NCBI RefSeq assembly: GCF_003479405.1
Contig: NZ_QUHB01000006.1
Coordinates: 62,001 to 126,000, forward strand
Direction of reading: 5' to 3'
Length of the DNA: 64,000 bases
Source: Eubacterium sp. AF16-48
GTDB taxonomy: Bacteria; Bacillota; Clostridia; Lachnospirales; Lachnospiraceae
The position numbers and the translations under genes are program-made. Under the pieces are notes generated by a model. It was given only the letters and a program-made list of their open reading frames with translations. It did no database searches and was not told where the DNA came from. Shown one piece after another: positions 44,838 through 54,389 of this stretch. Numbering within the stretch: the stretch's first letter is position 1; every line of letters begins with the position of its first letter.

Positions 44838-46340
44838 ATGTCAACTTTCATTAAAAATTTAAGGCATAAACTTTTGTTTGCAGCATGCATTATTTTATGT
44901 CTTGCTTCATTTAGGGGTGTGTCTGTATATGCAGATACCCTGCCAGAGGATTACACACCAATTATAACCAATGTTTCTGCTGACAAATCAACTTATTACA
45001 TTAGTATTGACTGGAGTGTAAAAAATAGTGATTATGAATACTTTATGATATACCGTTCCATTACACCGGATGGTGAATATGATTATTATGATACTGTATA
45101 TACTACTCATTTCACAGATTACAACCCTTATATCCAGGTTACATATTATTATAAAATAGTTACTGTTAAATACGATGATAATTATGAAGATGTGTACAGC
45201 GAACCGGCATTTGCTCATGCTACTATTCCCCTTAATACAACATACATTAAGTCGGTAAAGCCGGTTAAATCTCACGGATTGCAGATTACTTTCAGTATTT
45301 CTGATGATGCCGAGGGCTATGGTTTGTATCGAAGCGATGCTCCAAATGGCACCTACACTTTAATTAAAAGTATTAAAAATGACCACTATTATTTCTACGA
45401 TTTTACAACAGTGCTTTCTTTTACTGACAAAAACCTGACTGTTGGCAAAACCTACTATTACAAGGTGAGACCTTATGTAACATATCTTGACACAACCTAT
45501 TATGGTTCATTTTCAGGCTATAAATATGGTCAGGCAACAATTGATGCCACCCGCATTACCAAAGCTGTTTCTAAGAAAAAGTCTACCAATACACTGACAT
45601 GGAAAAAGCTTTCTGATGCAGACGGCTATATTGTATATTACTCAACTAAATATAATGGAAAGTACAAAAAGTTAAAAACCATTTCAAATAAAAGCACTAC
45701 AAGTCTCACCCATAAAAAATTAAAAAACGGTGTTGCATACTTCTATAAGGTCTATGGTTATAAAAAGCTTTCCGGAAAAAATCTTATGAGCGTTGAGCCT
45801 TCAATTTATGAGAAATATTGTGATTATTTTACATATGCCAACGAATCCTACGAAAGTCGTATTCACAGACTGTTTGGGAACAGTAAAAATACATGGTATT
45901 CTACAGCTTCAAAAGCAGGTAAAAACATGAAGGAAGTAAAAATCAAGGTTTGGGATGTAAATTCAAAAGGCAAAAAGTTTACCCGTACATTCTACGTCAG
46001 AGTTCATAAAAACCTCGCTCCATCTGTTAAGCAGATGTTTAAGGAAATCTACAAATCCAAAGAAAGATTTCCTATTCATGACATAGGTTGCTATAACTGG
46101 CGTGGAAAGGGTTCTGCATCAGAACACTGCATTGGAACTGCTTTTGATATTAATTCAAATGAAAACTATATGATAGACAACGGACAGGTTTTAGCCGGTT
46201 CCTTCTGGAGGCCTAAAAAAAGCAGATACTCCATACCTTTAAAATGTAAGTTAGTTTCTATCCTTAATAAATACGGATTCAGCCGTGGTTTCTGGGGTAA
46301 CCGTAAAGATTATATGCACTTTTCATACCTGGGAACGTGA
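44838..46340 (+). CDS. Secreted M15-type peptidase with three FN3-like repeats
   Basis: The 500-residue protein has a signal peptide (about 1-32), three FN3-like modules (about 37-130, 135-230 and 232-320), each with the TYYYKV or AYFYKV strand near its end, and a C-terminal D-Ala-D-Ala carboxypeptidase-like domain (about 380-500). The zinc-site pattern is visible as SASEHCIGTAFDIN and DYMHFSY, that is H...D...H as in VanY-type M15 peptidases. It should trim peptidoglycan stem peptides outside the cell. It is transcribed alone and ends at a strong terminator. Confidence 0.85.
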   Translation: MSTFIKNLRHKLLFAACIILCLASFRGVSVYADTLPEDYTPIITNVSADKSTYYISIDWSVKNSDYEYFMIYRSITPDGEYDYYDTVYTTHFTDYNPYIQVTYYYKIVTVKYDDNYEDVYSEPAFAHATIPLNTTYIKSVKPVKSHGLQITFSISDDAEGYGLYRSDAPNGTYTLIKSIKNDHYYFYDFTTVLSFTDKNLTVGKTYYYKVRPYVTYLDTTYYGSFSGYKYGQATIDATRITKAVSKKKSTNTLTWKKLSDADGYIVYYSTKYNGKYKKLKTISNKSTTSLTHKKLKNGVAYFYKVYGYKKLSGKNLMSVEPSIYEKYCDYFTYANESYESRIHRLFGNSKNTWYSTASKAGKNMKEVKIKVWDVNSKGKKFTRTFYVRVHKNLAPSVKQMFKEIYKSKERFPIHDIGCYNWRGKGSASEHCIGTAFDINSNENYMIDNGQVLAGSFWRPKKSRYSIPLKCKLVSILNKYGFSRGFWGNRKDYMHFSYLGT

Positions 46341-46360
46341 TATTTATCTTAGAAGAATTT

Positions 46361-46407
46361 CAGGCAGTTGGATTATGAAATTTTCATTTTCCAACTGCCT
46401 GTTTTTT
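46361..46407 (+). terminator. Terminator of the M15 peptidase gene
   Basis: A perfect 12-pair stem (CAGGCAGTTGGA with TCCAACTGCCTG) followed by six T. Confidence 0.9.
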
Positions 46408-46466
46408 CATTTTGCTTGCCAATAAAACTTATCTCTATTTTACGATTACATTATTCCAATTATAGC

Positions 46467-46506
46467 AAAAATGGTTTGAAGCTTTTTAAGGCTCCAAACC
46501 ATTTTC
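46467..46506 (-). terminator. Terminator of the GH87-like gene
   Basis: On minus, AAAATGGTTTG and AGC pair with GCT and CAAACCATTTT, with one mismatch, and are followed by a T run. Confidence 0.75.
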
Positions 46507-46530
46507 TTTATAATTTTATTATTTACTGTT

Positions 46531-49500
46531 TTACCAGTTGCAATTTGTCTTTGTAACTGTACAATCAGGACATCCGCTTAATCCATACATTGACTGAACT
46601 CCCGGATTATTTACGTTAACATTGTCAAAGTTGAATGAACCTACAACAGGTCCCTGTCCCTGCTCTGCACGAATGTTAAACTTAATACCGTATCTTCCCG
46701 GATTATTAATTGTAATATCCTTAAAGTTTACATTGCTCATTGTATGAAGAGCACTTCCTGAGTACATTGTCTGAATCATAATACCGAAGTATGTAGGATC
46801 ATTAATATCAATGTTGCTCATTGTGATGTTCTTAAGTTCCTTATCACCTGAGTATACCCATATAGCACCGAAGTTCTGGTAATCATTAATATGGTCATCT
46901 GAACCGACACTTGTCCAGTAATCTCCACCACATCTGTCCATTGTAACTCCATCTACATATGTCATCTTGCTTCCGAATCCATATGCCTGGTATCCAAATG
47001 AATAGCTGTTAATTGTAAGACCAGGATATGTAAGTGTATCTGCTGCATAAAGGTTCTTAAATGTATTATCTTCACCACCATATATAGCAAATGCTGCCGC
47101 TCTTCTTACACAAACTGCTGTAAGGTTAGAGTAAACATTTCCTGTGTTAATGCTTCCGCCTGCATCAGCCGCACTAAATAATGCAAATGAGTCATCACCG
47201 GTAGCTCTTGCATAACAGTTACTAATTACATTGTAGTTTGAACCGTTTGTCATGTTAATACCATCGGCTAATGTATTCTTCATACGGCAATTTGTAAATG
47301 TGTTGTATGAAGCATTCTGTCCCCAATATAAACATGTGAAATGTTCAATCCATACGTTATCAACTGTAATATGATTTACTCCTGCTGCTGTATTAATAAA
47401 CTTACCTTCAGGTCCGTCACTTCTGTTTCTTCTCTTGCTCCATGCAGATAATTCACGAATCTTTGTTCCATCAGTTCCACTGTTAATCATAAAGCCTGCA
47501 CTACCGTTTGAACCTGATGCAACAAGCTTTGTATACCACATTCCTGCACCAACAATATCAAGTGCTTTTCCATACAATGTAATCTGATTTGACATCTGCC
47601 ATTCACCTGCCGGAATATAAACACCTGTATATGTGCTGCTCACACGTGCTGCATTTACAGCTGCTTCTAATGTCTGATAATTTGAAGCATCCACATACTT
47701 ACTTGGATCCGGATTTTCTAATGGTGCTGCAACCTTTTCAAATTCTACCATATCGCAGTATACCCACTGTACATCATCAGAATCCTTCTGAATCTTAAGT
47801 TTAGTTCCCGCAGGATATGTTTTATCTAAAAGAAGCTGTCCATCATCATATAACCAATATGCTGTACTTCCACTATCACTGTATCCTAACTGACCAAGTG
47901 ATGTAGGTGAACCCATATGGTATGAATAATCTGTTGTAAGATTGATTTTACCAATCTTTGTATTGTCAGCATATACACTCACCGTTCCGTTTGTTCCCTT
48001 TGGAATGGAAGCACGGAGAACAACTGCATTTGTTGCAGATGGAAGTGTAAACTCAACATATTCTCCATTTGAATCAAGTAATACTGCTGAACGTCCTGAA
48101 GCTTCACCGGCATAATCTGCAAGTTTTCTGTTTGGTGCAAGTCTTGTACCTGTTGTCTTGTTACTTAAAGCCTCTGCCTCTACTGTAACGAATGGCATGT
48201 TTGCTCCGCGTCCTACGTATAATGAAGAAGAAACCGTATTATTCTTCTGTTTAACATCAAGCTCTCCGTTGTCAGCCGTTACTGATGTTTCGATTATATA
48301 TTTGCCATCAACTGCTGTCCATTTTCCTAAATCTGTTGTAATGCTTTCTCCAACATTAATCTTTCCTGATACGGTTCTTGACAATGTCTTAATAACATTT
48401 CCGTCTTCATCTTTAATCTTAACAGTAACAGTTCTGCTTGAATCAGCTGTATTCTGATTTCCCTTGTTAGATACAGTTACCGTAAAGTCAACTTCATCAC
48501 CAATTCCAGGATTTGAAGGTGACCATGAAGCTATAGGAACAATGTCTACACTTTCTACTTCCTTAACAGTTATCTTACCTGACATTGCAAGTGAGTTATT
48601 GTCTTCTCTCTTTTCGATAACCTTATTATCCTCATCCACAACTGCTGATATAACATATTCACCTGCATCAAGGTTTCCTGCATTCAATCTGATAGTTGTA
48701 CTTTCGCCTGGTGCTAAAGCTCTAAATTCTGCTGCACAAAGCTTTTTGTCATCCTTATAGAATGTAATAGTTGAATCCTTTGAGCTCAATGTTCCTCTGT
48801 TCTTAACTACAGCTGAAAGAATAAGATCTTCATTCTCATAAAGAGATGTTTTATTAGCTGTTAATCCTGTAATAACGAAATCAGGGTTATCAGCCGGAAT
48901 ACCATATACCTCTACTTCTGCTGCCTGTCCACCTCCTGCACCTGTGTTAGATACAAATTTAAGCTGAACCTCTGATGCCTTTGCTGTTACAGGAATTCTA
49001 ATCTCATTTCCTGATGCAGGATCGAATTTATAATCTGCTGCTGCAACTAATGTTGTATAACCTGTAGCATACTGTGTATGACCTAACACTTCAATTCTCT
49101 GTGTTCTTGCTCCCCATGCACTACTTGGATTTAACTTAACAACAATATATAAAAGTGTTGCATCGGCACCTAAATCAACTGATAATGTCTGATTAGCGCC
49201 TGAACCTTCCCAATATGTATCTGTATTTCCATCAAATGCATTAGCTGCAACGAATGTATGAACTGTAGATGATGCTGTTCCTGTCTTTCCCTTAGAAAGA
49301 TTTGTAATTTCATCAGGATCATCCGGATCAGGATTTACAGGTTTTTCTGATGAAGGTTCCTCTGTAGGCTTTTCAGTAGGTGCCACTGTAGGAGCTTCTG
49401 TCGGCTTCTCTGTAGGTGCTACTGTCGGCTTAGGAGTTGAACTTTCTGCCGGAACAATTGCATGGTTCCAATCATAGCTGATTTCCTTATATGAGCTGTT

Positions 49501-50091
49501 TGTAACAGACAAAATGCTGTCATATAAATAACTATGTCCCTGAGCATTACTCATCATAATGTTCTTATAAAGATAATCTGCAAGTTTGTAAATTGTAAGA
49601 GACTTCGCATTACTATATATATATGAACCATCTTTAAGTTGTGCATATGCCCTTACATAAATTTTTGCATTATAAAATGCTGCTGATGCATTATCTCCAA
49701 ACTTCATTGTCATTACGTAACTCTGGTCTGAAGAATCTTTACCATAATTAATATCACTTTTTCCGGTAATGCTGGCGCTACTGTTAATAATGTTGCCACC
49801 TACATTACCAATTACCAAATCAGTATCAGCGTTGCTTACACTATCGCCAATACCATAAATAAGTCCAACCTTAGCTGAACCATCGTTGTTTACAGCTACT
49901 TGTGATTTTGAATCACTTAATGTGTAAATAGTTCTGTAACCTTCAACTATAGAACTAATCTGGTATCCGTTAATGCTGATTGAAGCATTATCATCTGCTG
50001 CCTTAGCTATGCTGGGATAACCTGCCATAGGCTGAACAATAGTTACTGCCGTTAACACTATTGCTAATGCCCGTCTTAAAATTTTTCTCAT
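46531..50091 (-). CDS. Large secreted alpha-1,3-glucanase-like enzyme (GH87) with carbohydrate-binding and CARDB domains
   Basis: The 1186-residue protein has a signal peptide (about 1-32), a beta-rich N-terminal domain, a Pro/Thr linker of repeated PTVAPTEKPTE (about 215-255), a discoidin/CBM32-like domain (about 265-400), two CARDB domains (about 402-515 and 518-640), a CBM35/CBM6-like domain (about 645-795) and a right-handed beta-helix catalytic domain (about 805-1186). The helix has GH87-type acidic motifs LADGINMTNGSNYN and ARATGDDSFAL. GH87 enzymes cut alpha-1,3-glucan (mutan, fungal wall) or nigeran. Family assignment is by architecture and motif memory; another beta-helix glycosidase family is possible. 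Confidence 0.65.
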   Translation of the reverse strand: MRKILRRALAIVLTAVTIVQPMAGYPSIAKAADDNASISINGYQISSIVEGYRTIYTLSDSKSQVAVNNDGSAKVGLIYGIGDSVSNADTDLVIGNVGGNIINSSASITGKSDINYGKDSSDQSYVMTMKFGDNASAAFYNAKIYVRAYAQLKDGSYIYSNAKSLTIYKLADYLYKNIMMSNAQGHSYLYDSILSVTNSSYKEISYDWNHAIVPAESSTPKPTVAPTEKPTEAPTVAPTEKPTEEPSSEKPVNPDPDDPDEITNLSKGKTGTASSTVHTFVAANAFDGNTDTYWEGSGANQTLSVDLGADATLLYIVVKLNPSSAWGARTQRIEVLGHTQYATGYTTLVAAADYKFDPASGNEIRIPVTAKASEVQLKFVSNTGAGGGQAAEVEVYGIPADNPDFVITGLTANKTSLYENEDLILSAVVKNRGTLSSKDSTITFYKDDKKLCAAEFRALAPGESTTIRLNAGNLDAGEYVISAVVDEDNKVIEKREDNNSLAMSGKITVKEVESVDIVPIASWSPSNPGIGDEVDFTVTVSNKGNQNTADSSRTVTVKIKDEDGNVIKTLSRTVSGKINVGESITTDLGKWTAVDGKYIIETSVTADNGELDVKQKNNTVSSSLYVGRGANMPFVTVEAEALSNKTTGTRLAPNRKLADYAGEASGRSAVLLDSNGEYVEFTLPSATNAVVLRASIPKGTNGTVSVYADNTKIGKINLTTDYSYHMGSPTSLGQLGYSDSGSTAYWLYDDGQLLLDKTYPAGTKLKIQKDSDDVQWVYCDMVEFEKVAAPLENPDPSKYVDASNYQTLEAAVNAARVSSTYTGVYIPAGEWQMSNQITLYGKALDIVGAGMWYTKLVASGSNGSAGFMINSGTDGTKIRELSAWSKRRNRSDGPEGKFINTAAGVNHITVDNVWIEHFTCLYWGQNASYNTFTNCRMKNTLADGINMTNGSNYNVISNCYARATGDDSFALFSAADAGGSINTGNVYSNLTAVCVRRAAAFAIYGGEDNTFKNLYAADTLTYPGLTINSYSFGYQAYGFGSKMTYVDGVTMDRCGGDYWTSVGSDDHINDYQNFGAIWVYSGDKELKNITMSNIDINDPTYFGIMIQTMYSGSALHTMSNVNFKDITINNPGRYGIKFNIRAEQGQGPVVGSFNFDNVNVNNPGVQSMYGLSGCPDCTVTKTNCNW

Positions 50092-50153
50092 TAATAACCC
50101 TCTCTTTCATTTTTTATAACCAAATTCCTCCCAATTAAGGACCTATATCAAAC

Positions 50154-50174
50154 ATTATAACATTTAACGTTAAA
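50154..50174 (-). promoter_or_regulatory. Promoter of the GH87-like gene with palindrome in the spacer
   Basis: On minus, TATAAT lies at 50159-50154 and a perfect palindrome TTTAACGTTAAA at 50174-50163, just upstream, inside what would be the -35/-10 spacer (a weak TGGAAA serves as -35). A repressor bound here would block transcription. The start codon is 62 bases further. Confidence 0.4.
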
Positions 50175-50324
50175 CCTTTCCATAATTTTTGTTATTATTA
50201 ACATAATGAAAAGGTTTTTATTTATATTTTTGTGAAATATGCACAATTTTGTTTCCTCGAGTTGTTTATTTTTTTAGTCATAATTTTGCAATCGTTTTTA
50301 TTTTCTTAATAATTAGATAGAATA

Positions 50325-50376
50325 AAGCCTATATCAGCACACATTTATATGATGTGACTGCCGATATAGGCTTTTT
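50325..50376 (-). terminator. Long stem-loop ending the rsmH-trpS-yjjG operon
   Basis: AAAGCCTATATC (50325-50336) pairs perfectly with GATATAGGCTTT (50363-50374); an inner CACAT/ATGTG stem extends it. On minus it ends in TTTATT. Confidence 0.7.
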
Positions 50377-50384
50377 CAAAATAA

Positions 50385-51068
50385 TTATTCTTCTATTATA
50401 TTCTTGATTTCATCAAGGCTTCGTATTTCGCGCCAGATTCTCACTCCCAGATTATTTTTAATGCCTTTAGGGTTATACCAGATATTCCTAATTCCGGCAT
50501 TCTCGCCACCTAACATATCCGATGTAAGGCTGTCTCCTACTATTACTGTCTCCTCTTTCTTTATACCGGGCATTTCCTTAAAACACAGTTCAAAGAATCG
50601 TGCATCAGGCTTATTAACTCCTAACTTTTCCGAAATAAAAATCTTCTTAAAATACGTTGCTAACTTTGCCTTTTCTATACGGCTGTCCTGAACTACAGCT
50701 GTTCCGTTGGATACAATGTACAAATTATACTTTTTGCAAAGCTCTTTCACCGTCTCTAATGCCCCATCTATAAAGAAACTTTGATTTCCCAGACATTTCT
50801 TGTATATTTCATTTGCCTTTTCGCCTGAATATGAAACTCCAAGTTCATTAAAAAGCATATTGAATCTGCCTATCAAAACCTCCTGACGGGTTATTTCCTT
50901 ACGTTCAAGCCTCTTCCAATGTAAGTCATTTATAGCGCTGTATCTTTTAACATTTTCAGAAGTGGGCTCAATGCCAATTTTCTTAAATGTTTCCGCTATT
51001 GCCACATTTTCACATTTAGTAAAATCCAGAATAGTTTCATCTAAATCCATTAAAATATTTCTTATCAT
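50385..51068 (-). CDS. yjjG: HAD-family nucleotidase, YjjG-like
   Basis: The 227-residue protein has an intact HAD active site: MDLDETILDF (nucleophile and general acid Asp), YIVSNGTAVV (motif II), the lysine in SEKLGVNKPDARFF, and VIVGDSLTSDMLGG (motif IV). The four-helix cap places it with YjjG/YfnB noncanonical pyrimidine nucleotidases, which remove phosphate from altered nucleotides. Its start overlaps the trpS stop by one base (TAATG), so translation is coupled. The intact site contrasts with the degenerate HAD protein at 35409. Confidence 0.85.
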   Translation of the reverse strand: MIRNILMDLDETILDFTKCENVAIAETFKKIGIEPTSENVKRYSAINDLHWKRLERKEITRQEVLIGRFNMLFNELGVSYSGEKANEIYKKCLGNQSFFIDGALETVKELCKKYNLYIVSNGTAVVQDSRIEKAKLATYFKKIFISEKLGVNKPDARFFELCFKEMPGIKKEETVIVGDSLTSDMLGGENAGIRNIWYNPKGIKNNLGVRIWREIRSLDEIKNIIEE

Positions 51069-52072
51069 TATCTGATTTTCTCTGTAAGTCCGACTTTCTT
51101 TTGAACTTTTCTTAATGTTTTATTTGCAAAATAAGCTGCCTTCTCATCATTTTCCTTGATTACGGATTCGAGATATTTCTTCTCTTTCTGTAATTCATAG
51201 AATCTGTCCTGTAATGGTTTTAATCTGCTAACAACAGTTTCACCTACTGCTAATTTGAAATCACCATATCCTTTTCCTTCAAATTCCTTTTCGACTTCTT
51301 CTATTGTCTTGTTGGTTATGCAGGAATAAATATTAATAAGATTCTGTATTCCCGGCTTGTCATCTGAATAACGGATATCCATATCAGAATCAGTAACTGC
51401 TCTCTTAAATTTACGGATAATTGTATCAGGATCATCCATAAGCAAAATACTGGCATTTGGATTTTCATCGGATTTTGACATTTTCTTTGTCGGATCCTGA
51501 AGGCTCATAATCTTAGCTGTTGACTTTCCAATATAAGCTTCCGGAATGGTAAACACATCACCGTAGATTCCGTTAAATCTGTTAGCAATATCTCTTGTAA
51601 TCTCTAAGTGCTGTTTCTGGTCAACACCTACCGGAACAACATCTGCCTGATATAACAAAATATCTGCTGCCATAAGTGACGGATATGTAAATAAACCCGC
51701 ATTAATGTTATCTGCATGCTTAGCTGCCTTATCCTTAAACTGAGTCATTCGGTTTAGTTCACCCATGTATGTGAAACAGTTAAGAATCCATGCAAGTTCT
51801 GCATGAGCTGAAACATGGGACTGAAAATAAATGCAGTTCTTTTCAGGATCAAGACCTGCGGCAACATATAATGTATATAAGTCCTTAGCTCTCTTTCTAA
51901 GTTCAGTCGGATTCTGCCTAACTGTTAAAGAATGTAAATCTGCTATGGCATAAAAACATTCATATTCATCTGCTAATTTAATCCAGTTATCCAACGCTCC
52001 AAGGTAATTTCCTAATGTAAGTGTACCTGTTGACTGCATTGCACTGTATAATACTTTCTTATCTCCTATCAT
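51068..52072 (-). CDS. trpS: Tryptophanyl-tRNA synthetase
   Basis: The 334-residue class I synthetase has the HIGH-like TGTLTLGNYLGAL near residue 15 and the KMSKS motif in TKKMSKSDENPNAS near 200. GVDQKQHLEITRDIANRFN is the usual TrpRS helix. Length is normal (325-335). It lies 84 bases after rsmH; this gap is too short for a T-box and shows none. The gene pairs with yjjG downstream. Confidence 0.96.
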   Translation of the reverse strand: MIGDKKVLYSAMQSTGTLTLGNYLGALDNWIKLADEYECFYAIADLHSLTVRQNPTELRKRAKDLYTLYVAAGLDPEKNCIYFQSHVSAHAELAWILNCFTYMGELNRMTQFKDKAAKHADNINAGLFTYPSLMAADILLYQADVVPVGVDQKQHLEITRDIANRFNGIYGDVFTIPEAYIGKSTAKIMSLQDPTKKMSKSDENPNASILLMDDPDTIIRKFKRAVTDSDMDIRYSDDKPGIQNLINIYSCITNKTIEEVEKEFEGKGYGDFKLAVGETVVSRLKPLQDRFYELQKEKKYLESVIKENDEKAAYFANKTLRKVQKKVGLTEKIR

Positions 52073-52156
52073 TTTATCTCTCCTCTAACTTGTCTTTTTC
52101 TTTATAATAATATCACTAATTTAACAAAGTTTCATTATATCTTTTAAAATTATATT

Positions 52157-53221
52157 TTATAACTTAACTGCCCAACGCATTTTGGTGGACTTTGCTCTGG
52201 GATTCATATTACATTCCTCTCTTGAAGGTCTTATAACTTCATTTGCCACATCACTGTAAATTCCCGCTTTCTTTAACGCTTTAAAGGACTTCTTTACCAA
52301 TCTGTCCTCCCCTGAATGGAATGTTAGTATGGCAACTCTTCCTCCGGGATTTAATGCATCAGGCAATTTTTCCAAAAAGTCATATAACACTTCAAATTCA
52401 CTATTTACATCAATTCTAAGTGCCTGGAATGTTCTGGCACAACACTTCTTTATTTCGTCCTTACGTTCCTTTGCCGGCAAGAACTGAAGAGCTTTTTCTA
52501 TTATCTCTCTTAACTGGGTTGTTGTTTCAATTTTTTCCCATCTCCGACTATCAATAACCGCCTTAGCCACCTCATACGCATATGGTTCATCAGAGTTTTC
52601 AATAAGCATCCCTTCTAACTCATCTAGCGAGATATCTGCAATACGCTGTGCCGCTGAAATTCCCTTTGTGGGATTTAACCTTAAATCAAGAGGGCCTTCA
52701 TGCTTGTATGAAAATCCACGCTCCGGATTGTCTATTTGCATGGATGACACTCCCAAATCCGCTAAAACAAAATCAAAAGGACCGTGTTCCTTTGCCACCT
52801 GGTCTATATTTTTAAAATTAGTATTTATTGCAGTAAATATTTTCTCATCAAAACCTTTTTGTTCCAGTCTTTTCTTTGTTTTTTCTATTTCAATAGGGTC
52901 AATGTCAAGGCCATATATATGACCTTCACCTTCAAGACATTTTAGCATTTCCGTTGTATGCCCTCCGTATCCTAAAGTTGCATCCAATCCTTTCTGTCCC
53001 GGCCTGATTTGTAAAAAATCTATTATTTCCTTTACACAAATAGAAATATGCATACCCGCCGGTGTACTTCCCTTACTGATTACCTTTTCAATGGTATCTT
53101 TATATTTTTCAGGATTTAATTCCTTATATTTTTCTTCAAATTTTCTAGGATGAGTTCCCTTATAACGAACCCTTCTTTTATGAACTTTTGTTTCTTCATT
53201 ATTAATATTGTTGTTCTGCAT
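52157..53221 (-). CDS. rsmH: 16S rRNA (cytosine-1402-N4) methyltransferase
   Basis: The 354-residue SAM-dependent enzyme methylates C1402 in the ribosomal P site. Motifs seen are GLDATLGYGGHTTEMLK (SAM loop), YGLDIDP, FVLADLGVSSMQIDNPERGF, QALRIDVNSE and ILTFHSGEDRLVKK. It carries an N-terminal extension of about 60 basic residues before the core, longer than the usual 310-residue protein but seen in Lachnospiraceae relatives. I start it at 53221, three bases after AGGAGAGG; the frame is open to 53293. It is not inside a dcw cluster here. Confidence 0.94.
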   Translation of the reverse strand: MQNNNINNEETKVHKRRVRYKGTHPRKFEEKYKELNPEKYKDTIEKVISKGSTPAGMHISICVKEIIDFLQIRPGQKGLDATLGYGGHTTEMLKCLEGEGHIYGLDIDPIEIEKTKKRLEQKGFDEKIFTAINTNFKNIDQVAKEHGPFDFVLADLGVSSMQIDNPERGFSYKHEGPLDLRLNPTKGISAAQRIADISLDELEGMLIENSDEPYAYEVAKAVIDSRRWEKIETTTQLREIIEKALQFLPAKERKDEIKKCCARTFQALRIDVNSEFEVLYDFLEKLPDALNPGGRVAILTFHSGEDRLVKKSFKALKKAGIYSDVANEVIRPSREECNMNPRAKSTKMRWAVKL

Positions 53222-53317
53222 TTTCCTCTCCTGCATTTTTATCAGCTCTTTTATATTAACACATTTATTTATTATGTCACTGATTTTTTGCAAATTATTT
53301 GCTATATTGTAAATAAG

Positions 53318-53347
53318 TTGACCGTAAAGGCTTAATTAATATATAAT
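53318..53347 (+). promoter_or_regulatory. Promoter of luxS
   Basis: TTGACC (53318-53323) and TATAAT (53342-53347) are 18 bases apart. Confidence 0.55.
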
Positions 53348-53409
53348 TATTTAGACAATTAAAGTATTGTTTTGTCAAAATATTTTTGAATTATATAAGG
53401 AGATTTTTC

Positions 53410-53889
53410 ATGGATAAAATTACAAGTTTTACAATAGACCACTTGAAACTTCTTCCGGGGCTTTATGTGTCCCGAAAGGATATTGCCGGAGACTGTGTTA
53501 TAACTACTTTTGACATTAGAATGACACGACCTAATTATGAACCGGTTTTAAACACTGCGGAAGTTCACACCATTGAACATTTAGGTGCTACTTTTTTAAG
53601 AAATCATCCTGATTACGGAGATAAGGTGCTTTACTTTGGTCCTATGGGATGTAGAACAGGTTTTTATATGGTTTTAGCCGGAGATTACACATCTAAGGAT
53701 ATTCTTCCTTTAGTAAAGGAAATGTACTTATTTATGAAAGACTTTGAAGGTGACGTTCCCGGTGCCTGTGCAAAAGACTGTGGTAATTATCTGGATATGA
53801 ATTTAAATATGGCAAAATATGTATGTAACAGATATTACAATGAAGTCCTTTGCAATATAACCAATGAACGTCTGGCATATCCGGAATAA
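53410..53889 (+). CDS. luxS: S-ribosylhomocysteine lyase (autoinducer-2 synthase)
   Basis: The 159-residue metalloenzyme cuts S-ribosylhomocysteine into homocysteine and the AI-2 precursor DPD. The metal motif HTIEH (H53, E56, H57) and the third ligand cysteine in KDCGNYLDMNL are present, as is GPMGCRTGFYMVL. The ATG at 53410 follows AAGGAGA; the frame is open to 53386 without a site. It is transcribed alone and ends at its own terminator. Its partner nucleosidase is not in the window. Confidence 0.96.
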   Translation: MDKITSFTIDHLKLLPGLYVSRKDIAGDCVITTFDIRMTRPNYEPVLNTAEVHTIEHLGATFLRNHPDYGDKVLYFGPMGCRTGFYMVLAGDYTSKDILPLVKEMYLFMKDFEGDVPGACAKDCGNYLDMNLNMAKYVCNRYYNEVLCNITNERLAYPE

Positions 53890-53920
53890 TTATTGCAAAA
53901 TATTATCAAATTACTATATG

Positions 53921-53966
53921 AGTCTGCTGTGTTGAAAGCTATAAACATCAATGCAGCAGACTTTTC
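53921..53966 (+). terminator. Terminator of luxS
   Basis: Perfect nine-pair stem AGTCTGCTG with CAGCAGACT, followed by TTTT. Confidence 0.75.
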
Positions 53967-54341
53967 CGTAATATAATCATCGATGCTATGTTTATAATAA
54001 TAATATGTTATTTTTAATAAAAACATTATTATAATTATTGTTATATTCCTTCTTTTTTTATATATTCACCGTATTTTCAGTGTTTTAATTAGTAAATATA
54101 TTTTTATTTTTGTGGATTTTTGTCAAAAAACCATGAATATTTATTATCTTTTTAGTATTCATCATTATGTATATATTGTTTCTGTTTTTGCACTAGTTTT
54201 AAGTGCAGTTTGTGCAAAATCAGATTTTGTCTACTAAAAATTTGTCTAATTTTTAATTTTTTTAGATACATCTTCTTCCATATTTTCACGAAATTGATTT
54301 TTCCATATTGTGTAATTTATTTTTCAATATATAATTACTCT

Positions 54342-54374
54342 CTGGCACGATACCTAAAAATCAAATCGTTCCAG
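54342..54374 (+). promoter_or_regulatory. Hairpin touching the ribosome binding site of the papain-family protease
   Basis: CTGGCACGAT (54342-54351) pairs with ATCGTTCCAG (54365-54374), ten positions with one C-U mismatch. The last two bases overlap the start of the binding site AGGAAAGG. It may shield the site or stabilise the mRNA 5' end; role unknown. Confidence 0.4.
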
Positions 54375-54389
54375 GAAAGGATTTAGAAA

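Larger units (their letters stand above)
53890..54389. other. 500-base gene-free, very AT-rich stretch
   Basis: It holds the luxS terminator at 53921-53966, then about 375 bases of very AT-rich sequence with no open frame of note, and a hairpin at 54342-54374 just before the next gene. No tRNA or known riboswitch was recognised. It probably serves as a long upstream region for the protease gene. Confidence 0.6.

Noticed and set aside
46470..46506. Small RNA gene between the M15 peptidase and GH87 genes
   Set aside because: The two inverted repeats are ordinary terminators in the right orientation for the two converging genes.
52073..52156. T-box riboswitch before trpS
   Set aside because: The 84-base gap to rsmH is too short and contains no T-box sequence or terminator/antiterminator pair.
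53965..54340. Replication origin or riboswitch in the AT-rich stretch before the protease
   Set aside because: No DnaA-box cluster, no known aptamer pattern and no neighbouring replication genes were seen.
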